This document shows positions 34,414-42,772 of a stretch of 64,000 bases of DNA, one piece after another. Source of the stretch: Leisingera methylohalidivorans DSM 14336 (GTDB lineage Bacteria > Pseudomonadota > Alphaproteobacteria > Rhodobacterales > Rhodobacteraceae); NCBI RefSeq assembly GCF_000511355.1, contig NC_023135.1:2134371-2198370 (forward strand), given 5' to 3'. The notes beneath the pieces are model-generated. The model saw nothing but the letters and a program-made list of their open reading frames with translations. It had not been told where the DNA came from and made no database searches. How positions within the stretch are numbered: position 1 is the first letter of the stretch; the number at the start of each line of letters is the position of its first letter. The position numbers and the translations under genes were made by a program.

Positions 34414-34817
34414 TGCAGAACCGGGCGGAACTCCTGCTGGATTACTTGAGCGGCATCCGGTCTGCCAAGCGCGTGCTGAAGCCGTCGCAATTTGACTGCG
34501 CCTTCTTTGCGGCAGGCTGGGTGAAGGCCTGCACGGGCGTTGACCTGGCCAGCGCCTGGCGCGGCCAGTACCGCAGCCTGGATGAAGGCCGGACCAAGCT
34601 GAAGGCTGCCGGGTATCGGGATCTGGACTGCCTGGCCGCCGCCCATCTGCCGGAAATCGACGGCTGGAACACCTCTCAGCCCGGAGATATCGCCGCTGTC
34701 AGCGAAGGCGGCCACACGGCGCTGGGGATCATTGGCGGTCCGCAGATCCACGTCCTGGGCCTCAAAGGGCTGGACTATCTCCGCCTTGACCGGGCCGAAC
34801 GGGTGTTCCGGCCATGA
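34413..34817 (+). CDS. Tail NlpC/P60-like cell-wall peptidase
   Basis: 134 residues from ATG at 34413. The catalytic Cys lies in SQFDCAFFAAGWV and the His in GHTALGIIGG, the NlpC/P60 order; related to the DUF6950 group. It would locally cut peptidoglycan during DNA entry and sits directly before the tip protein gene, as in GTA and many siphophages. Confidence 0.82.
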   Translation: MQNRAELLLDYLSGIRSAKRVLKPSQFDCAFFAAGWVKACTGVDLASAWRGQYRSLDEGRTKLKAAGYRDLDCLAAAHLPEIDGWNTSQPGDIAAVSEGGHTALGIIGGPQIHVLGLKGLDYLRLDRAERVFRP

Positions 34818-37800
34818 AGCTGCTGTCCTATGCCCTGCTGTTCCTGCTGGTACTGTGCCAGCCCGCAGCCGCTGATCCGGTCACGGCCACCATTGCTGCG
34901 CTTGGAACCGCCTTCAAAGCGGCAGTTGCGACCATTACCCTCAAGTCCTTGGCCACCGCGGCCCTGCGAACACTGATCAGCACCGGCGTTTCGCTGCTGA
35001 TGAAGAAGCTCAAGCAGCGCAAACAGCGCCTTCCCGGCATTCAAACGTCGACCACGACAAAGGGCGGGACAGATCCGCAAGGCTCGGTTGTTGGCCGCTT
35101 CGCCACGGCAGGCCATCTGGTCTATCAGAACAGCCATGGCGACAACCGGGTTTACCTCACCCATGTGATTGAGCTGGGCGATATCCCCGGCGCCAGCCTG
35201 CGCCGCCTGATCATTGACGGCGAATACTCCGGGATCGGCACGGATTGGGACCCGAACGTCGGCTACCAGATCCTGAACAAGGTCGCGGATGACGGCTGGG
35301 GATACGGCTGGATCCGGTTCTATGACGGCAGCCAACTGACGGCGGATGCACGCCTGGTGGCGCTGTACGGCGCGGACCCGGACCGGTCCTGGACCGAAGA
35401 CCACATTCTGACCGGCCTCAACTACGCGGTTCTGACCTTTTACCGCAGCGACAAGCAGTATCCCAATGGCAGGCCGCAAGTCCGGTTCGAGCTGGACGGG
35501 CCGGGCTTTTATGATCCGCGCCAGGACAGCACCGCCGGGGGCAACGGGTCCCAGCGCTGGGAGGACCCAGCCACCTGGCAGCCCACCGAAAACCTGATGG
35601 TCATGGCCTATACCGTCATGCGCGGCATCACCCTGCCCTGCGGCTCTGTCTGGGGCGGCGGCTTTCCGGCCGAGGACATGCCTTACACCGAATGGGCGGC
35701 GGCAATGGATGCCTGCGATCTGGCCGTGGGCAACAACAACCGGCCGCAGTTCCGCGGCGGCATGGAGATCCGCTTTGAAGAGCCGCCGGCCGATTTCCTT
35801 GAGGACGTCTTTGCCTCCGCAAATGCCGAAATTGTTGAGCTGGGCGGTTATTGGTATCCGCTGGTGGGATCTGTTGACACCTATGCGGCCGACCTGACCG
35901 AAGACGATCTGCTGGTCTCTGAAGGCTGGAAGCATGACCCTTTCCCCGGTCTGGAAAAGGCGTTCAACGCGGTCACAGTCACCCATCCTTCCCCAAATGC
36001 GCTTTGGAACCCGTCTGCGCCGATCACGCTGACCCGGCCGGAATGGGAAGCGGAAGACGGCGGCGAACGTGTCTTTGATCTGAAGCTGCCGATGGTGTTC
36101 AACACCCCGCAAGCGCGCCAGATCGGCAGTGCGCTGCTGAAGGAAAACCGCCGCTTCCGGACCCACCGGCTGCCGCTGCCGCCCGAATATGCAAACCTGC
36201 GGCCCCTGCTGAAGACCCGCTTCACCTCTGCCTGGTACGGCTACAACGGCAAGACCTTCACCATCACCGAGATGGCCTTTGACCTGCTGAAGCTGAACGT
36301 CTCGGTCAGCCTGCGGGAATGGGATCACAGCGACTTTGATCCGGACCTCGCACTTGAAACCCCCGCCGCGCCGCAGGTCACCGCGCCCATCGTCACCCAG
36401 GACGCCGGGGTGCCGGGCTTTGGCGTCTCGGGGATCGAGATCAAGGACGCAAACGGCGTTGTGCGCGGCGCGGGCATCCGCGCCGTCTGGACCCCCTCGC
36501 TTGCCTTCACGGCGGATGGCGTGTCCTTCCAGGTGCGGGTCAAGGACGGCGACGATGAGCGTTTCAGCGCCAGCACCGCCGATCTGGAACTTGGCACCTT
36601 CCGCCTGGAACCGATGCAGGGCGGCACCGAATACGAGACCCGCGCTCGGGCAATCTCCAAGACCAGGGACACGAAATGGACCGGCTGGCTGCCGGTAACA
36701 ACGCCCGCGTTCAAACTGCAGCCGGATGTGCTGAGCGATGAGACCTGGCAGGTAATCTCCGATGATGCCAATGCGGCCGCCGCCGCTCTGAACGACCAGC
36801 TTGTCCTGGGCAGGATCGCGCCGCTGGAAGCCGCGGTGCAGCGGGATCTGGAGGTCCGCGACGTGCAGAGCTTCCATGCGGCAGAGGCGCTGGGGGTGAT
36901 TGGCGATCAGGTCTTGTGGGCACTGACCAAGCTGTCCGAAATCGACGGGCGGATGGCGGGCGCCGGGATCTACCAGGATCCGGACACCGGCACGGTGCGG
37001 ATCTACGGCGTGGAGGCGGAAGCCGAACGGATCAGCGAGGCGGAAATCCGGCTGTCTGCCGCGGAAGCCTCTATCACACTGTCGGCCACGCAAGCCTGGG
37101 TCAATCAGCAGATATCCAATGCTCTGCTGGACCCCAGCCAGATCCCTGTGGTGGGGGATTTACAGGTACGGATCAATCAGGTTGAGGCGGACCTGGACGC
37201 GGCAGAGGCGGCAATCGCTCTGAAGGCCACGCAAACCGAAGTGGACGGGATGGACGCCCGCCTGAGTTCGGCGGAAGTGGATATCGACGCCGCCCAAGAG
37301 GCCATCACCCTGAAGGTGGATCAGGCGGATTTTGACGCCGCCGAAAGCCGCCTGTCCACGGCAGAGGTGCAGATCAGCACCCTGGATGGCCCGGCAATCA
37401 CCCAGACCGTAAGCGACGTGCGGACCCTGCATGATCAGTTTGGCACTCAGGATATTGCCACCCTGGAGCAATTGCTGCTGGCTTATGAGCAGCGCGAAGC
37501 CCTGAAAACCCAGTTTGCCTATGCCACGCAGGATATCCGGGCGCGGGTAGATGATGACCGTAACGCAACAGCGGCCATCACTGCATCGCTGGGTGTGGCG
37601 ATTGAAAACAGCGTAGCACTGATAGAGTCGGAAAAGCTGGTGCGCGCCAGCGGCGATGCCGCACTGGCCAGCAGCATTGATGCCCTGGAAGTCCGCCTAG
37701 ATGGCGACATTGCTGCCCAGGCGTCCGCTTCCAGTGCGCTGACAACCCGTGTCAGCGCCGCAGAGGGCACCATCACCAGCCACGGCCAGAGCCTCACCAG

Positions 37801-38923
37801 CCTTGAGGCCCGCCTGGATAGCGCGGAGGGGGGTATTTCCGGCCAGGCCACGGCGCAATCGCAACTGGATGCGCGAGTCACCAGTGCGGAAGGCGTGATC
37901 ATCAGTCACGGTCAAAGCCTCATCAGCCTGGACAGCCGCCTGGAAGATGCCGAGGGCAATGCTGACGTACAGGCCACAGCCCTCAGCCAGTTGTACACCC
38001 GCGTCAGCGATGCCGAAGGGGAAGTTTCCAGCCAAGCCACGGCGATCACTCAGCTGCAATCCGATGTGGGGGACAACAGCACCAGCATCCAGCAAACCTT
38101 GCAGACTGTGGATGGCGTGATGGGGGAATACACCTTGCGCATCGACAATAACGGCCATGTGTCAGGCATGGTGGTCAGGTCTGACCTGGATGACGAGGGC
38201 AAGCCCGCCGCCGAGATCGTGTTTCAAGCGGACATGTTTTCCATCGCCTCGCCCGATGGGGCGCAGAAGCGCACGCCTTTTGTGGTCTACACCGAGGACA
38301 CCATGGTCGGCGGCATTTTGGTGCCTGCGGGCGTTTACATGCGCAAGGCGGCGATCCGCAAAGGCTCAATCGGAAATGCCGAGATCGCCGGGAGCCTTAA
38401 GTCTGAGGACTATGCGGAGGACGCAAACGGGATCCCGACCGAAGGCGTGAAGCTCGACTTCAGGAACAATGTTCTGAAAGTGGCCGGCGCAGTGATTTCC
38501 CGGCCTCTGGTCCTGGCGCAAGGCTCATTCACGGTATCAGGGGCTATTGGCAATGGCGCCCGCTGGGCCTTTGTGAATACCGGCATCCGGGTTGGAAAAC
38601 TGGACGTCTGGCAGGCGCAACGATTTGCCCTGGCCGCTGCTGCATCGGTCACCACCACCGGCACGGCACCGGGCGGCATGGACCCCAACAATACTTTCTG
38701 GACCCTCAATACATCGATCCAGCCCGGCGCACGCTGGAACGGTTTCGGCGGCGGCAATCCCGTCCCAACCGCGGCCTGGAGCAAAGATCCTTCTGATCTG
38801 GTGGACCCACACTGGGCCAGCGGCAGCGATCAAAGGGTCTTTCTCGCAATCGATTTGGAGGCCCAGGGCGGCGTCTATTTCAACAACCCGAAAATCGAAT
38901 GGACAGTGTTCCAGGTAACATAA
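34814..38923 (+). CDS. Giant tail tip/host-specificity protein (J-like)
   Basis: 1369 residues. A hydrophobic N-terminus (LLSYALLFLLVLCQPAAA; AATITLKS region) is followed by the tip core (QGSVVGRFATAGHLVYQN, YRSDKQYPNGRPQVRFEL), then fibronectin-like and long heptad regions. Residues about 970-1100 are built of 42-residue repeats (RLDSAEG / RLEDAEG). The C-terminal region YTLRIDNNGHVSGMVVRSD and FQADMFSIASPDG is a DUF1983-like domain, as in lambda gpJ. It forms the tip that contacts the host surface and is the main candidate for host range. Confidence 0.9.
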   Translation: MKLLSYALLFLLVLCQPAAADPVTATIAALGTAFKAAVATITLKSLATAALRTLISTGVSLLMKKLKQRKQRLPGIQTSTTTKGGTDPQGSVVGRFATAGHLVYQNSHGDNRVYLTHVIELGDIPGASLRRLIIDGEYSGIGTDWDPNVGYQILNKVADDGWGYGWIRFYDGSQLTADARLVALYGADPDRSWTEDHILTGLNYAVLTFYRSDKQYPNGRPQVRFELDGPGFYDPRQDSTAGGNGSQRWEDPATWQPTENLMVMAYTVMRGITLPCGSVWGGGFPAEDMPYTEWAAAMDACDLAVGNNNRPQFRGGMEIRFEEPPADFLEDVFASANAEIVELGGYWYPLVGSVDTYAADLTEDDLLVSEGWKHDPFPGLEKAFNAVTVTHPSPNALWNPSAPITLTRPEWEAEDGGERVFDLKLPMVFNTPQARQIGSALLKENRRFRTHRLPLPPEYANLRPLLKTRFTSAWYGYNGKTFTITEMAFDLLKLNVSVSLREWDHSDFDPDLALETPAAPQVTAPIVTQDAGVPGFGVSGIEIKDANGVVRGAGIRAVWTPSLAFTADGVSFQVRVKDGDDERFSASTADLELGTFRLEPMQGGTEYETRARAISKTRDTKWTGWLPVTTPAFKLQPDVLSDETWQVISDDANAAAAALNDQLVLGRIAPLEAAVQRDLEVRDVQSFHAAEALGVIGDQVLWALTKLSEIDGRMAGAGIYQDPDTGTVRIYGVEAEAERISEAEIRLSAAEASITLSATQAWVNQQISNALLDPSQIPVVGDLQVRINQVEADLDAAEAAIALKATQTEVDGMDARLSSAEVDIDAAQEAITLKVDQADFDAAESRLSTAEVQISTLDGPAITQTVSDVRTLHDQFGTQDIATLEQLLLAYEQREALKTQFAYATQDIRARVDDDRNATAAITASLGVAIENSVALIESEKLVRASGDAALASSIDALEVRLDGDIAAQASASSALTTRVSAAEGTITSHGQSLTSLEARLDSAEGGISGQATAQSQLDARVTSAEGVIISHGQSLISLDSRLEDAEGNADVQATALSQLYTRVSDAEGEVSSQATAITQLQSDVGDNSTSIQQTLQTVDGVMGEYTLRIDNNGHVSGMVVRSDLDDEGKPAAEIVFQADMFSIASPDGAQKRTPFVVYTEDTMVGGILVPAGVYMRKAAIRKGSIGNAEIAGSLKSEDYAEDANGIPTEGVKLDFRNNVLKVAGAVISRPLVLAQGSFTVSGAIGNGARWAFVNTGIRVGKLDVWQAQRFALAAAASVTTTGTAPGGMDPNNTFWTLNTSIQPGARWNGFGGGNPVPTAAWSKDPSDLVDPHWASGSDQRVFLAIDLEAQGGVYFNNPKIEWTVFQVT

Positions 38924-38936
38924 GGAGGGCAGCCTC

Positions 38937-40397
38937 ATGGCATGGCCAAAGGCAGGAACAGTCAGCGTTGCGAATGGCAGCGCAATCGTCACCGGCACCG
39001 GCACCAGTTTTTTTGGCAGCGCGCAGGCGGGCTGGGGCTGGGTCGGCCCGGACGGGCGGGTATATGAGGTGCTGGCAGTCAGCAGCGACACGCTTCTGAC
39101 GATCACCCCCGCCTACCAGGGCGCAACTGCGGCCGGGCAAATATACGCCCTGTTCCCCACAATGTCGCTTGCGCATGATCTGGTTGCCAGCGTGCAGGCG
39201 CTGATCGGTACGTTTCAGGCGATTGCGGACGGCCCCGGCCAAGGCAAGTTCAGCACCGAAGTGGTCAAACTCGGCGATGAAGACACTGGCCTGGGCTGGC
39301 CGACCAGCAATGAGGTGGCATTGAAAGCCGGGGGTGATTGGCAGCTCCGCCTCAAAGCCGGGGCGGCCAGCGGCGCCGCGGTACAGGCCAGCTCGACAGA
39401 CACAACCGCAGGCAAGCTGCTGAAACTGTTTTCCGGCGCGGGTGTTTTCGGTCTGGGCGTCAATGACGCAACATTGGACTTGTCGCCTGGAAACGATCTG
39501 GACGCCCTGACGGTTTCTGGCCTGTTCCGGTATGCCGGCGGAACCACGACCGGAGCGCCAAGCACCGCTGGAGTGGTGTTGAGCATAGTGCGGCTACAGG
39601 GCAAATACATGCAGCTGGCTGTTTCCCATGACGGTTTGATGTACCTGCGCGCTTATGATGGCGTGTCCTGGTCAGCCTGGGTGGAAGCCCTCACAAGCGC
39701 CATGGCGCAGTCCAGTGCCACGGATGCCACATTTGGCAAACTTCTGAAACTGTCCAACTCCGGCACGGGCACTTTTGGGTTGGGTGTAACATCTGGAAAT
39801 GCCCCGACAATCTCAGATTTCACGGCCCCGCCTGCTTCAGGTCTTTATCGGTATCTGGGCGGCAGCGGAGGTGCGGCAGGGAACCCTGATGACGGAGCGT
39901 GGTGGGGTTCTTGTATCGTAGGCAAGGGACTGTCTGGAGATGTTTTGTACATTGCCTCTCGGGTACAGGACGCGAACAACCCGCCGAAACAGTGGATCGG
40001 ATCGTGCCAGGAAGACGGTACAGGACTTTACTGGACTGAGGTCGTGACCCGCAACAACCTGCTGGGCACTGTATCTCAGTCTGCAGGCGTACCCACCGGT
40101 GCAGTGATCGAGCGCGGCAACAATTCTAATGGCAGGTATGTGCGCTTTGCGGACGGCACACAGATTTGCACGCGTCGCATGAATGCGAGCGCGTCGGGAG
40201 CAGAGGCTTGGACCTTCCCGGCCAGCTTCATTGAGGAACCGCAATGTTCAGTTCTCCCGATCAGTGCCGGGGCGCATTCCGTGACGGCGGAGCCGCCATC
40301 CAGCACCACCACATATGTTGAGTTCAACTGTTTCGACACGGCGGGGGCGCGCCAGGCAAAGTCCTGTCATCTGACAGCTACCGGCCGCTGGTTCTAA
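38937..40397 (+). CDS. Tail fibre protein
   Basis: 486 residues starting 13 bp after the tip gene with ribosome site aaggaggg. The N-terminal domain (PKAGTVSVANGSAIVTGTGTSFFG) is a known phage fibre-anchor type. Two repeat units follow, near residues 145-165 and 258-280 (GKLLKLFSGAGVFGLGV, GKLLKLSNSGTGTFGLGV), then a variable C-terminus rich in Gly/Ser. Expected to be trimeric and to recognise a surface receptor. Confidence 0.85.
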   Translation: MAWPKAGTVSVANGSAIVTGTGTSFFGSAQAGWGWVGPDGRVYEVLAVSSDTLLTITPAYQGATAAGQIYALFPTMSLAHDLVASVQALIGTFQAIADGPGQGKFSTEVVKLGDEDTGLGWPTSNEVALKAGGDWQLRLKAGAASGAAVQASSTDTTAGKLLKLFSGAGVFGLGVNDATLDLSPGNDLDALTVSGLFRYAGGTTTGAPSTAGVVLSIVRLQGKYMQLAVSHDGLMYLRAYDGVSWSAWVEALTSAMAQSSATDATFGKLLKLSNSGTGTFGLGVTSGNAPTISDFTAPPASGLYRYLGGSGGAAGNPDDGAWWGSCIVGKGLSGDVLYIASRVQDANNPPKQWIGSCQEDGTGLYWTEVVTRNNLLGTVSQSAGVPTGAVIERGNNSNGRYVRFADGTQICTRRMNASASGAEAWTFPASFIEEPQCSVLPISAGAHSVTAEPPSSTTTYVEFNCFDTAGARQAKSCHLTATGRWF

Positions 40398-40409
40398 AGG
40401 AGTTTCCCC

Positions 40410-40748
40410 ATGCAGATCAACTGGACCCCGGTGCGCCGGGATGAGGCGCTGACCATCACCAAGCAGGGCGATGCCCTGACAATCAACGGCGAGCTGTTTG
40501 ACTTCGCCCCGCTGCCGGATGGCGCCACCCTGCCGCGCGACGCGGTGTCCTGCGAGTGGCTGGCCTCGGACGTGGAGCGTGTGGGGGGCGAAATCACCCT
40601 GACCCTGCTGCTGCCGCACGGCGACAAGGCGCCGGATGAAACACGGTTTCCGCAGCCGGTGGCTGTCACTGAGGACGGTCCGGTGCCGGTGCCGCCATAC
40701 AGTATTCCAGAACCCCAAACGGAGCCGGAAGAGGAACCCGCGGCATGA
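40410..40748 (+). CDS. Small tail-fibre-associated protein
   Basis: 112 residues: MQINWTPVRRDEALTITKQGDALTINGELFDFAPLPDGATLPRDAVSCEWLASDVERVGGEITLTLLLPHG. A small beta-rich protein found after fibre genes in Rhodobacteraceae phages; function unknown. Ribosome site aaaggag. Overlaps the next start by 4 bp. Confidence 0.7.
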   Translation: MQINWTPVRRDEALTITKQGDALTINGELFDFAPLPDGATLPRDAVSCEWLASDVERVGGEITLTLLLPHGDKAPDETRFPQPVAVTEDGPVPVPPYSIPEPQTEPEEEPAA

Positions 40749-41173
40749 GCAATATCGACTTTTCGCAAGTGGTCACCCCCGAAGCCAAAGCGGCCATGGC
40801 CCGTGTGGCGCTGTTCGCGGATCTGGCCCGCATCCGCTGGAAGGCGGAAACCGGCGGCATCACCCTGCAGGACGGGACCACACTGCCGTCTGATGAGGTG
40901 ACCGCGCGCAAATTGACCTCGGCCGTCACCAGTCTGCAAAACGGCATGGTTTCTGAACCGGTAGCCTGGAAGTTCCCAGGCGGCTGGCAGGATCTGACGC
41001 AGGCGCAGATCGAAGCGGCCGCGGCGGCGGTGGCGCAGCATGTGCAGGCCTGTTTCTCGGCGGAGCGCGCTGTGCATCAGCAGATCGAGGCACTCAGCGA
41101 TGCGGATTTGGCCGGGTTTGATGTGCCGGCCGTATTTGATGCTGCTCTGGCAGCCCCTGCGGCTGAAACCTGA
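40745..41173 (+). CDS. Fibre assembly-like protein, DUF4376 type
   Basis: 142 residues with a DUF4376-like helical segment (RIRWKAETGGITLQDGTTLPSDEVTARKLTSAVTSLQNG) and a conserved WKFPGGWQDLTQAQIEAAAAAVAQHVQACF stretch. Such proteins follow fibre genes and are thought to assist fibre assembly. Last gene of the tail operon, followed by a hairpin at 41182. Confidence 0.75.
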   Translation: MSNIDFSQVVTPEAKAAMARVALFADLARIRWKAETGGITLQDGTTLPSDEVTARKLTSAVTSLQNGMVSEPVAWKFPGGWQDLTQAQIEAAAAAVAQHVQACFSAERAVHQQIEALSDADLAGFDVPAVFDAALAAPAAET

Positions 41174-41181
41174 AACAACCC

Positions 41182-41201
41182 GCCTCCCGGTAACGGGAGG
41201 C
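41182..41201 (+). terminator. Hairpin after the tail operon
   Basis: GCCTCCCG and CGGGAGGC arms around a 4-nt loop form a strong stem. No T-run follows, so termination is likely but may be partial. It separates tail genes from the com-like cassette. Confidence 0.5.
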
Positions 41202-41323
41202 CAAGGGGTGTGTCACCACCCCTTAACACGGGGCCAATGTTCTGACACCTGACCCCGCCGACCACGCAATACTCCTGGCCGCTCCCTGTCCTCGAGGACC
41301 CGGCCTCTTTGGAGTGATTCCAC

Positions 41324-41590
41324 TTGAAGCTGCAAGACCAGCGTTGCGGTGAATGCCGCAGATTGTTATTTAAAATCGAGCCTGGCGCCCTCAGCGGCAC
41401 GCTCGCCATCAAGTGCCCAAGATGCAAGGCACATAATTCATTGAGGCCGCAGAGCCCTTCACCAAAGCGCCCGGTTCAATCCAATGAGCGCGATGGAAAG
41501 GAAGGGCAGAATGCCCACCAAGTCATCCGAGATCAATCTACCCCCGCTGCCGCCCGGAACCCACGGGAAACCGAAGGGGAACCGCTATAA
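41324..41590 (+). CDS. Com-like zinc-finger translational regulator
   Basis: 88 residues from TTG at 41324 with ribosome site ggag. The first 45 residues match Mu Com: Cys8-x2-Cys11 then LLFKIEPG and Cys31-PR-Cys34 (CGECRRLLFK; IKCPRCKAHNSL). Com binds a hairpin in the mom message and opens its start for translation. Here the frame overlaps the start of the gene at 41511, so the same control of the downstream genes is likely. A GANTC methylation site lies between ribosome site and start (41316-41320). The tail after residue 45 is longer than in Mu Com. Confidence 0.85.
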   Translation: MKLQDQRCGECRRLLFKIEPGALSGTLAIKCPRCKAHNSLRPQSPSPKRPVQSNERDGKEGQNAHQVIRDQSTPAAARNPRETEGEPL

Positions 41591-41696
41591 GCGCCAGTTC
41601 GGCGTTATTGTCCTGGTGCCGGACGAACCGGCCCAGAAAGTCCTCTTTGAGGAGCTGAAGGCCCAAGGGCGCAAGTGCAAGGTGGTGAACACATGA
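41511..41696 (+). CDS. Small hypothetical protein of the mom-position cassette
   Basis: 61 residues from ATG at 41511 (ribosome site aaggaag): MPTKSSEINLPPLPPGTHGK, then YKRQFGVIVLVPDEPAQKVLFEELKAQGRKCKVVNT. The second half has a compact beta-alpha-beta pattern. It overlaps the com-like gene by 80 bp in another frame and shares an ATGA with the ABC-GNAT gene, so it is coupled to both. No family recognised. Confidence 0.65.
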   Translation: MPTKSSEINLPPLPPGTHGKPKGNRYKRQFGVIVLVPDEPAQKVLFEELKAQGRKCKVVNT

Positions 41697-42772
41697 GGCT
41701 CACCATCCACCACAAATCCCCCATCCCCGAAACCTACCGCGCGGCCCGCGTGTCCAGCATGTTCAACGTGGAAGGCGATGCCGACTTCCGCCTTGAGCTG
41801 GACGCGAACCTGGGCGCCCGCCCCTGGCAGGTCGGCTTGATCATTGGCCCGTCCGGCTCCGGCAAGTCGTCCTTGGGCCGCAAGCTGTTCGGCCGTAGGT
41901 CGGACGCGGCCTTAAAATGGTCCAGGGACGCGGCCATCATTGACGCTATTGCCCCCGATACCGAAATGGACCAGGTCACAGCCGCGCTCGCCGCTGTAGG
42001 CTTGGGCAGCGTGCCGAGCTGGCTGCGGCCCTGGCGCCACCTGTCCAATGGAGAACAGTTCCGCGCCAATCTGGCCCGGCTGCTGTGCGGGCGCCCCGCC
42101 CTGGCCGTCGTGGACGAGTTCACGTCGACCATCGACCGGCAGGTTGCCAGAATCGGCGCGGCCGCCTTCTCCAAAGCCTGGCGGCGGGGTGCCGGCCAAT
42201 TTGTCGGCATCACCTGCCACGACGATGTGGCCAAGTGGCTGCAGCCTGATTGGGTGATTGATACCCGCAGTGCCGAGCTTAAATGGAGGCGTCTTCGACG
42301 GCCGCCAAGCATCGCAATGGACATTCACAAGACCGGCGGTTCCTACTGGCCCCTGTTTGAGCCGCATCACTACTTGAAAATGCCTCGAATGGTTGCGGCG
42401 GATTACTACACCGGCTTTGTCGGCGGCGAACCGGTTGCGCATGTGGCCTTCAGCCCCCGGCCAGGCCTGGTAGAAGCCCGCGCCTGCCGCCTGGTGATCA
42501 TGCCGGAATGGCAAGGCGCCGGGTTGGGGCTGCGGTTCCTGAATGAAGTCTGCGCCCTGTGGCGCCGGGGCGTGAACCGCTACCACCGCCCGATGCCATC
42601 ACTCTTTCACACGTCGCACCCCGGTCTGGCGGCCGCTCTGCGTGCCCAGCCGCTTTGGGCACAGGTTTCCTCTGCCCTCGGCTGCGCCGCCTCCAAAAGC
42701 ACAGGCAGCCTCAAAGGCCGCATGGGCGGCCATTTCCGGGCTGTACAGGGATTTCGCTATGTCGAAGAATGA
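41693..42772 (+). CDS. ABC-ATPase/GNAT acyltransferase fusion (COG2401-like), candidate DNA modifier
   Basis: 359 residues. Residues 1-200 are a soluble ABC ATPase: Walker A GPSGSGKS at 52-59, signature LSNGE at 117-121, Walker B ALAVVDEF at 136-143, H-loop His176. Residues 205-359 are a GNAT fold: HHYLKM, YYTGFVGGEPVAHVAF, and the acyl-CoA motif RLVIMPEWQGAGLGLRFL with QGAGLG at 274-279. No membrane partner is nearby, so it is not a transporter. Mu Mom is also a GNAT-fold protein, which modifies adenine in phage DNA, and this gene sits in the mom position behind a Com-like regulator. DNA modification is therefore the inferred role. Confidence 0.82.
   Translation: MRLTIHHKSPIPETYRAARVSSMFNVEGDADFRLELDANLGARPWQVGLIIGPSGSGKSSLGRKLFGRRSDAALKWSRDAAIIDAIAPDTEMDQVTAALAAVGLGSVPSWLRPWRHLSNGEQFRANLARLLCGRPALAVVDEFTSTIDRQVARIGAAAFSKAWRRGAGQFVGITCHDDVAKWLQPDWVIDTRSAELKWRRLRRPPSIAMDIHKTGGSYWPLFEPHHYLKMPRMVAADYYTGFVGGEPVAHVAFSPRPGLVEARACRLVIMPEWQGAGLGLRFLNEVCALWRRGVNRYHRPMPSLFHTSHPGLAAALRAQPLWAQVSSALGCAASKSTGSLKGRMGGHFRAVQGFRYVEE

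Noticed and set aside
34775..37093. 772-residue open frame antisense to the tail tip gene
   Set aside because: It is a shadow of the J-like gene; composition is His/Arg/Gly-rich without any recognisable motif.
37740..40397. Diversity-generating retroelement acting on tip or fibre genes
   Set aside because: No reverse transcriptase gene or template/variable repeat pair is present in the window.
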